A DNA stretch of 48,578 nt from an uncultured Lachnospiraceae bacterium. GTDB taxonomy: Bacteria; Bacillota; Clostridia; Lachnospirales; Lachnospiraceae. A program made the translations under genes and the position numbers. The DNA lies in contig CAJTSL010000004.1 in NCBI GenBank assembly GCA_910578845.1, positions 10,250 through 58,827 of the forward strand, read 5' to 3'. The notes under the pieces are model-generated. The model saw only the letters and a list, made by a program, of their open reading frames with translations, did no database searches and was not told where the DNA came from. Positions 42,824-48,578 of the stretch are shown piece after piece (the stretch's first letter is position 1; each line of letters starts with the position of its first letter).

Positions 42824-44665
42824 TTATACTGTAGCTTCTTCCGGCTGTGGATAATAAGTATCAAACAATGCCTCAAACTCCGTTCTATTGATCTTCTCTT
42901 TCGCTAACAACAGATCTGCACACTGATGAAGGACTTTTTCATGTGCAAGTATAATTTCTTTTGCTTTCCGATAACACTCGTCAATAATGGCTTTGACTTC
43001 CTTATCAATCTCACCCGCAACAATCTCACTATGGCTTTTCGCATGCGCCAGATCCCTGCCGATAAATACTTCATCATCATCGTCGTCATAGTTGATGACG
43101 CCGATGTTCTCTGACATACCATATCTGGTGACCATTCTACGGGCAACCTTCGTTGCTTTCTTAATATCACTAGAAGCGCCTGTCGTAATATCATCGAAGA
43201 TAATTTCTTCTGCGATCCGTCCGCCAAGGGACACCATGATGTCTTCTTTCATTTTCCCTTTTGTCAGGAACATCTCATCTTTTTCAGGAAGCGGCATGGT
43301 ATACCCTGCTGCCCCAAGTCCCGTTGGTATGATAGAAACTGTATAAACAGGGCCTACATCCGGAAGCACATGGAATAAAATAGCATGGCCGGCCTCATGA
43401 TAAGCCGTGATCCGTTTCTCTTTCTCCGAAATGATCCGGCTCTTCTTTTCAGCACCGATACCCACTTTGATAAACGCTTTCTTGATATCTTCCTGTTTTA
43501 CGAACACTCTCTTATCCATCGCAGCATTAATTGCCGCTTCATTCAATAGATTTTCCAAATCTGCCCCGGTAAAGCCCGCCGTTGTCTGTGCAATCTGCTC
43601 TAAATCCACGTCATCTGCAAGCGGCTTATTCTTGGCATGCACTTTCAGAATATCTTGCCTGCCGCCTACATCCGGTGATGCAACACTGATCTTCCTATCA
43701 AAGCGTCCCGGCCTTAAAATCGCAGGATCCAGAATATCGACCCGGTTTGTCGCTGCCATGACAATTATGCCTTCATTCACGCCAAACCCATCCATTTCCA
43801 CCAGCAACTGGTTCAAAGTCTGTTCTCTTTCATCGTGTCCGCCACCCATGCCAGTGCCACGCCGTCTGGCTACTGCATCAATCTCGTCAATGAAAATGAT
43901 ACAGGGAGCATGCCTTTTCGCTTCCGCGAACATATCGCGGACACGGGACGCACCGACTCCGACGAACATTTCTACGAAATCAGAACCGGAAATACTAAAA
44001 AATGGCACGTTGGCCTCACCGGCGATCGCTTTGGCGAGCAACGTCTTACCGGTACCCGGGGCGCCTTCCAACAAAACGCCTTTCGGAATCCTGGCTCCAA
44101 CTTTCGTAAATTTTCCAGGCTCTTTTAGGAACTCCACTATTTCTTCTAATTCTTCTTTTTCCTCTTTTAAGCCAGCAACTTCACTTAATGTAATTTTATT
44201 ATCCCCTATAGATAACTTTGCCCGGCTTTTACCAAAGTTCATCATTTTCCCACCGCTGCCACTTGCAGAATTCTGGGAATTGATCATGACAAAGAAAAAC
44301 ACACAGACTATCGTAACAAGCAGAATCGGGAATACACTGTTGAGAAACCAGCTTTCTTCCGGCACATCCTCAACAGTCGGATCAAATCCATATCCTCTGA
44401 TTATCTGTTCTATTTCAGAAATATCAGTTACATGGAGAATCCTCTCTTCTCCGCTCCTTAATGTAATCTCTACAGAACCTGTCGGTGTCTCTTTATTCGG
44501 GCAAATATTGATCCTTGCCACATTGCCCTCTTTTAACTGCGACTCAAATTCTCCTCTTGTATAACCGCTTCCCTGCACTCTAAGCGTCCCTATCCAGACA
44601 GTGAAGAAAAGCAGTCCGATAATCACAATAAAATATAAATAAAAGCTTCTATTATTCTTATTCAA
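42824..44665 (-). CDS. ftsH: ATP-dependent zinc metalloprotease FtsH
   Basis: Membrane-bound AAA+ protease that removes damaged membrane proteins and some short-lived regulators. 613 residues: spans at about 8-27 and 110-128, Walker A GAPGTGKT (201-208), Walker B IIFIDEID, second region of homology ILRPGRFDRKI, and zinc site HEAGH (423-427). The protein ends soon after the protease domain. The start is a TTG at 44665 with AGAGG about 7 nt upstream. The frame stays open to 44725 but that would overlap hpt. It follows hpt by 52 nt, in the tilS-hpt-ftsH order common in Firmicutes. Confidence 0.97.
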   Translation of the reverse strand: MNKNNRSFYLYFIVIIGLLFFTVWIGTLRVQGSGYTRGEFESQLKEGNVARINICPNKETPTGSVEITLRSGEERILHVTDISEIEQIIRGYGFDPTVEDVPEESWFLNSVFPILLVTIVCVFFFVMINSQNSASGSGGKMMNFGKSRAKLSIGDNKITLSEVAGLKEEKEELEEIVEFLKEPGKFTKVGARIPKGVLLEGAPGTGKTLLAKAIAGEANVPFFSISGSDFVEMFVGVGASRVRDMFAEAKRHAPCIIFIDEIDAVARRRGTGMGGGHDEREQTLNQLLVEMDGFGVNEGIIVMAATNRVDILDPAILRPGRFDRKISVASPDVGGRQDILKVHAKNKPLADDVDLEQIAQTTAGFTGADLENLLNEAAINAAMDKRVFVKQEDIKKAFIKVGIGAEKKSRIISEKEKRITAYHEAGHAILFHVLPDVGPVYTVSIIPTGLGAAGYTMPLPEKDEMFLTKGKMKEDIMVSLGGRIAEEIIFDDITTGASSDIKKATKVARRMVTRYGMSENIGVINYDDDDDEVFIGRDLAHAKSHSEIVAGEIDKEVKAIIDECYRKAKEIILAHEKVLHQCADLLLAKEKINRTEFEALFDTYYPQPEEATV

Positions 44666-44717
44666 AGCAAACCTCTTTCTTTTCCTACTATAGAAACATC
44701 CCCGGTAAGAACCGTTT

Positions 44718-45242
44718 CTAATCAAATTTCACAACACCGATATACGGCAAGTTCCGATATCGCTGTGCATAATCCAACCCATATCCTACGACAAATTCAT
44801 CCGGTATCTGAAATCCGACATAATCTACCGCCACAGAGACTTCCCTGCGATCCGGTTTATCAAGCAAAGCACACAGCTTCACATCTGCCGCTCCTCTGTC
44901 TTTCAATAACGCTTCTAAACAGTTAAGCGTCCTTCCGGTATCGACAATATCTTCTATCACCAGAACATGTTTACCTGTCAGATCTTCATCCAAATCTTTT
45001 TTAATCTTGATCTTGCCACCGGATACAGTCTGGTCGCCATAACTAGAGACAGACATGAAATCTATTGTTACGGGAACGGAAATTCTTTTGGCAAGCTCGC
45101 ACATAAAGAAACTGCCACCTTTCAATATCCCTATCAGATGGATGTTTTCTCCTGCATAATCTTTACTAATCTGTTCCCCTATTTCCCGTATTCTGGTGTT
45201 TATCTTCTCTTCGGTCAATAAAACTTCAATTCGCTCAGCCAT
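44718..45242 (-). CDS. hpt: Hypoxanthine-guanine phosphoribosyltransferase
   Basis: 174 residues. Salvages hypoxanthine and guanine to IMP and GMP with PRPP. The PRPP loop VLVIEDIVDTGRTL lies at 93-106, with the usual upstream GILKGGSFFMCEL and SVSSYGDQT segments and downstream DEFVVGYGLDYAQRYRNLPYIG. It starts within the stop of tilS (TAATG), and GGAGGAGG in the last tilS codons serves as the ribosome site, so translation is coupled. Same neighbour order as in Bacillus. Confidence 0.97.
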   Translation of the reverse strand: MAERIEVLLTEEKINTRIREIGEQISKDYAGENIHLIGILKGGSFFMCELAKRISVPVTIDFMSVSSYGDQTVSGGKIKIKKDLDEDLTGKHVLVIEDIVDTGRTLNCLEALLKDRGAADVKLCALLDKPDRREVSVAVDYVGFQIPDEFVVGYGLDYAQRYRNLPYIGVVKFD

Positions 45243-46735
45243 TATCCTCCTCCTCTTAGCCGTACCTGTAAGATACTTTTCGTACTTTCCTCCACCTTAT
45301 AATACTGGCTGATCCGGTAACCCGGTATCCACACAATATGCGCTCCGTCCGCCAGTAAATAAATGCGCTCACGCTGCATTTTAGGGATCTTCTCATTTAT
45401 CATGTATTCTTTTACGGATTTCTTTCGCAACGCGTTATCTATTGTAAGATAATCGCCTGTTTTCCTCGTCCGTAATAATAAAACCGTAGTTATTTTATCA
45501 TAATCAAACCATTTCGTATACGTCTTTTGCGGGATAATTTGTCCTTTTGTATAAAAAATGTCATCTTTTTGTATGATCTGAAATTCCAAAATCCCTAATC
45601 CCGGAACCATGACTTCTCCCGGAACAGAAACTGAGAGTTCCTGATAACTCTTTTCCGCCTGCAACTGCACTATTTTTCTTTTGCCAAAAATTAATTTGTC
45701 ATATTCTTTATAGGCAGTAAGGCCATAAGGAAGGAAAACTTCTTTGCTCCCACCTTTTCTCATTATATCCATTATCGCATAAATATGTTCTTTTGCAATA
45801 TCTTTTCTACAAGGCGTCATTTCTTCCATACAGCATAATAAGACCATCTTCTGTATAAAAACATCTTCCTTTTGGAAAACATACAGATCCAAGATCATTC
45901 GTTCTTCCTCATGCTGTAGAAGACATTTTCGAAATGCAAGCTCCGTCTGCCTGCCAATATAATCATCCGCTTCCGCTAAAATCTCCGAAGCCTCGCCCAT
46001 ATGTGCCGTGACATTATTACAAATATGCTCATTTGCATAGGCAAGTATATGATGCCTAATTCTATTCCTTGTGTAAGCATCCTCTTCGTTTGTGCTATCG
46101 ATGCAGAACGCGACCTTCCGTCTCTTAAGATATGCCTCAATTTCAGTTCTCTCCAAGCATAGCAACGGTCTGATGATCCGTCCCCGGACCGGACGTATGC
46201 CAACAATGCCCCGCAAGCCACTTCCACGAAACAAATGGAACAACATAGTTTCTGCCCTATCATTATTATTATGGGCAACCGCAATTTTATATATGCCTTT
46301 CCTTTGCGTTTCCAAAACGCCTTCTCTATCCGGGATCTCACTCAAAAATCTTTGATCCGCCTCTTCTGCCCTTACTATCACTTCTTCAAATGCCTGATAA
46401 CGCAAATCCCTGCCGGCTTCCTCTGGCGATAATCCTTTCTCTTTCGCATACGCCATCATATTGACTTTCTTTAGGAAAAAAGGAACTTCTAATCCGGCGC
46501 ACATCTTCTCTACATATTCTGCATCCTTATCTGCATCCGTACGCACTCCATGGTGCACATGTACGACGAACAACCGGAAATCTATCTCCTTAGATAATTC
46601 CCATAACAGTAAAAGCAGACAGACGGAATCCGCTCCACCGGATACGCCTGCCACAATCACATCTTTGTCTGCGATCATTTTATTCTCTAAAATATATTTT
46701 TTTACTTTTGCATAAATATCCTTCATAAGTTCCAT
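45242..46735 (-). CDS. tilS: tRNA-Ile-lysidine synthase
   Basis: 497 residues. Changes the wobble cytidine of the CAU-anticodon tRNA-Ile to lysidine, using ATP and lysine. The PP-loop SGGADS is at 32-37. AHNNNDRAETMLFHLFRGSGLRGI and NEEDAYTRNRIRHHI are typical. The C-terminal substrate-binding domain shows RTRKTGDYL and KKSVKEYMINEKIPKMQRE. An extra stretch of about 20 residues (DQRFLSEIPDREGVLETQRK) lies before the AHNNND motif. Start ATG 46735 has a weak site; the ATG three codons in is an alternative. Confidence 0.97.
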   Translation of the reverse strand: MELMKDIYAKVKKYILENKMIADKDVIVAGVSGGADSVCLLLLLWELSKEIDFRLFVVHVHHGVRTDADKDAEYVEKMCAGLEVPFFLKKVNMMAYAKEKGLSPEEAGRDLRYQAFEEVIVRAEEADQRFLSEIPDREGVLETQRKGIYKIAVAHNNNDRAETMLFHLFRGSGLRGIVGIRPVRGRIIRPLLCLERTEIEAYLKRRKVAFCIDSTNEEDAYTRNRIRHHILAYANEHICNNVTAHMGEASEILAEADDYIGRQTELAFRKCLLQHEEERMILDLYVFQKEDVFIQKMVLLCCMEEMTPCRKDIAKEHIYAIMDIMRKGGSKEVFLPYGLTAYKEYDKLIFGKRKIVQLQAEKSYQELSVSVPGEVMVPGLGILEFQIIQKDDIFYTKGQIIPQKTYTKWFDYDKITTVLLLRTRKTGDYLTIDNALRKKSVKEYMINEKIPKMQRERIYLLADGAHIVWIPGYRISQYYKVEESTKSILQVRLRGGG

Positions 46736-46803
46736 ATTACCATATTTCTATCTATGTCGCCACCAAACATAAATAATCTATGAAAATCATGCAGAGAAAA
46801 CTT

Positions 46804-47991
46804 TTAGCGCCACACGCCCATAACCAGCACCGACATATCGTCACGGACTTGTCCTTTGCTCTGACATAGACAATAACTTAAAATCTGTCCGGCAATTTCT
46901 CCCGGGTTTGTATGAGTGATCCTGCCAATGACTTCCGGCATGATTTCCTCTCCGATCCCCTGCTCCAAAGCATCCAATACGCCATCGGAAAGCATAATAA
47001 TATAATCCCCGTCTTCCATCTGCCTGTTCATGATTTCCGGCTCAATCTGTTGGAAAAGCCCGAGCGGTAGGTTTCTAGCCGATAGCCTGTCCACTAGATG
47101 TTCCCTTTTAATATATGTACATGCAGCGCCTACTTTGACAAATTCGCATGCACCGGTATATAAATTTACCTCACAAATATCAAGCGTTGACATATTCTGT
47201 TCCTGTCCTCCGGCAGCAAGCGCTCCATTGATGATCTGAATAGCGGCTTCTTTGCGAAACCCTGCTTCCATAAGCCTTTCCATCATTTCAATCACTTTCT
47301 CGGATTCTTCGCACGCTTTCTCTCCTGACCCCATACCATCTGAAAGAATTGCCACTACTTTGCCCTGTTCTGTTTCATAGAATGAATGATTATCTCCCGA
47401 AACTTTTTCCGACTCTTTTACTGCCTTAGCAAATCCCGTCAAGATATGAAATTCTGGTTCTTCCACGAAACGATAAGTACACCATTCTCTCGCCATAAAA
47501 AGCGGCCCATTTTTGGAAGCACGTATTTTTATATCCATTACTTCGGAAATACAAGCGGCCACGTCTTCCATTACAATATTTTCCTGAAGCTGTGTCTTCA
47601 TCATAAGACATAATTCTAAATGTCCATCTTCATTTTCTAATACTAAAAAGTTTTTCAATAAGATACCGGCCTCTTTCAAACAATGCGCCATCTGCCGGTA
47701 TTTCCGTTCCGCTACCGGATGATACTGATATGTTTCCTGTGCCACATGAGACATGATGCGAGCCATTTCCTTCAAATGATCCGCTAAAAGCCCCCTGCTT
47801 TCATATAATTTCTTTTGCCAAAGATATTCCTGCCTATCTTTATCTTCTTTACATATTTCCTCTTTCTGTGCCTCTTCGAAAAGTTCCGCCAGATCCCGGA
47901 ATGATTCAGCATAGCCAAGAAGCCGCTGCTTCCCATACTCCGGTATCATTGTTATCCTATTTGCATCCTTTATCTCTATCTGTTTTCTCAT
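46804..47991 (-). CDS. spoIIE: SpoIIE-type PP2C phosphatase without the membrane domain
   Basis: 395 residues. The C-terminal half is a SpoIIE/PP2C phosphatase domain (about 185-395): VSGDNHSF, AILSDGMGSGEKA with metal ligand D218, STLDICEVNLYTG, IIMLSDGVLD and RDDMSVLVMG. SpoIIE dephosphorylates SpoIIAA and so frees sigma-F in the forespore. The usual protein has about ten N-terminal membrane spans; here only a helical, soluble 1-180 region remains. The position between divIC and tilS is the normal one for spoIIE. GGAGG precedes ATG 47991 by 10 nt. Confidence 0.9.
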   Translation of the reverse strand: MRKQIEIKDANRITMIPEYGKQRLLGYAESFRDLAELFEEAQKEEICKEDKDRQEYLWQKKLYESRGLLADHLKEMARIMSHVAQETYQYHPVAERKYRQMAHCLKEAGILLKNFLVLENEDGHLELCLMMKTQLQENIVMEDVAACISEVMDIKIRASKNGPLFMAREWCTYRFVEEPEFHILTGFAKAVKESEKVSGDNHSFYETEQGKVVAILSDGMGSGEKACEESEKVIEMMERLMEAGFRKEAAIQIINGALAAGGQEQNMSTLDICEVNLYTGACEFVKVGAACTYIKREHLVDRLSARNLPLGLFQQIEPEIMNRQMEDGDYIIMLSDGVLDALEQGIGEEIMPEVIGRITHTNPGEIAGQILSYCLCQSKGQVRDDMSVLVMGVWR

Positions 47992-48161
47992 ACATTACGC
48001 GCCTCCCCGTTTTATGAGCACTTTACCGTCTCTATTTAATCAATATATGTGAGGCATGTCCGTATTATTCACTATAATTTAAAAAATACTTCCTATTTAT
48101 TGCTAGTGTCTTACGATTTTCGATATCACTGTATCATAATCTTATCCTATAAAAATAATAT

Positions 48162-48196
48162 AAAAAAACAGATTCCGGATCCGCTCCCAAATCTGC
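48162..48196 (-). terminator. Terminator of divIC
   Basis: Minus strand CAGATT ... AATCTG with an inner GG/CC pair, followed by TTTTTTTATA, directly after the divIC stop. Confidence 0.85.
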
Positions 48197-48502
48197 TTAT
48201 TTTTCATCTTTAAATATGATTTCGCCTTCATAGACTAAGCCTAATTTATCTTTTGCCAGTTCTTCTACATACTTTTTCGTCTGTGTATATTTCCCATATT
48301 CTTCTATTTCTTCCGTACGCACCTTTTCTGCAGCAATCTCTTCCTGCAATTCTGCTTCCCTTAGCAAATAGGCTTCTTTCTTTCCCTGAAGCTCTACACT
48401 TTTGATTGTCACTACGATCAGCATCATTAAAACCACTGTCGTTACCAGAAGCATGCCTGTCTTATTCTGCCGCTTCTTACGGTATGCTGCTCTTCTCGCC
48501 AT
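48197..48502 (-). CDS. divIC: Septum formation initiator DivIC/FtsB family
   Basis: 101 residues: basic cytoplasmic start (ARRAAYRKKRQNK), one span at about 17-35, an outer coiled coil at about 38-72 (KKEAYLLREAELQEEIAAEK), then the short conserved tail EELAKDKLGLVYEGEIIF. DivIC works with FtsL and DivIB at the division site. GGAG lies 7 nt upstream of the ATG. It heads the divIC - spoIIE - tilS - hpt - ftsH order, but the terminator after it separates its transcript from the rest. The upstream region continues beyond the window. Confidence 0.94.
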   Translation of the reverse strand: MARRAAYRKKRQNKTGMLLVTTVVLMMLIVVTIKSVELQGKKEAYLLREAELQEEIAAEKVRTEEIEEYGKYTQTKKYVEELAKDKLGLVYEGEIIFKDEK

Positions 48503-48578
48503 ATTAAACTCCGATACTCTTTCAATGTTTACATAAAACTATTTTAAGTTTTTTTATGAAAACCGTCAACTTATTTTT

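Noticed and set aside
43407..44564. 385-codon open frame on the plus strand opposite ftsH
   Set aside because: It is antisense to a gene with every FtsH motif, has no ribosome site and shows no recognisable domain; a shadow frame.

Overview
The window looks like a low-to-mid GC Firmicutes chromosome, most likely a spore-forming Lachnospiraceae-type Clostridium. Evidence: the divIC - spoIIE-like - tilS - hpt - ftsH core order, a T-box-controlled short (type 3) prolyl-tRNA synthetase, a PerR / reverse-rubrerythrin / rubredoxin operon, DUF975 and DUF4956/VTC/CotH genes, strong AGGAG ribosome sites and no rRNA, phage or plasmid genes. Most genes lie on the minus strand; plus-strand genes are 16618-18587, 19124-19765, 27580-28841, 29210-30421 and 39437-39997.

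Layout. 1-6030: partial tRNA-Phe, a polytopic membrane protein, an anchored amidase with an Arg-rich repeat tail, and a BlaI/BlaR1-type repressor-protease pair with a visible promoter and GTATAC operators. 6100-18590: an unusual accessory locus. Read on the minus strand it has two paralogous lipoproteins that fuse an Asp-box (BNR-like) sensor half to a sugar-type solute-binding half, two CUT1-type ABC permeases, an HlyD-like membrane-fusion protein and an XRE-PurM fusion, with no ATPase. A divergent OmpR-type two-component system lies upstream. The divergent intergenic region carries three pairs of TCTCTAA half-sites with exact 11-bp spacing and a 68-bp tandem repeat in triplicate. Three copies of a hairpin repeat sit just downstream of genes of the locus. 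18600-19840: a small anchored protein and a DUF975 membrane protein, probably short at its N-terminus. 19842-27340: proS with T-box, then an HK-RR-RluA-AI-2E permease-ligase gene line. 27480-28911: peroxide-stress operon. 29000-30421: Rpn-family nuclease with a repeat-coded C-terminus. 30446-33524: VTC polyphosphate polymerase / DUF4956 / CotH cluster. 33721-39285: hsp20, a TetR regulator and a giant RND transporter with a coiled-coil hairpin in place of the docking region. 39350-42630: small membrane protein, tRNA-Leu, tRNA-Tyr and a GH13 glycosidase with a cre-like site. 42824-48502: ftsH, hpt, tilS, a SpoIIE-type phosphatase without a membrane domain, and divIC.

How they may work together. 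The best candidate for an undescribed system is the 6500-18587 block. I infer a two-component system that responds at the cell surface and activates, through TCTCTAA direct repeats, both itself and an ABC uptake system whose receptors carry an extra propeller-like ligand or polymer-sensing half. The substrate cannot be read from sequence. Other regulatory circuits that can be read directly are the proS T-box, the TetR palindrome at the RND promoter, the PerR-type box, the BlaI-type operators and a palindrome at the hsp20 promoter.
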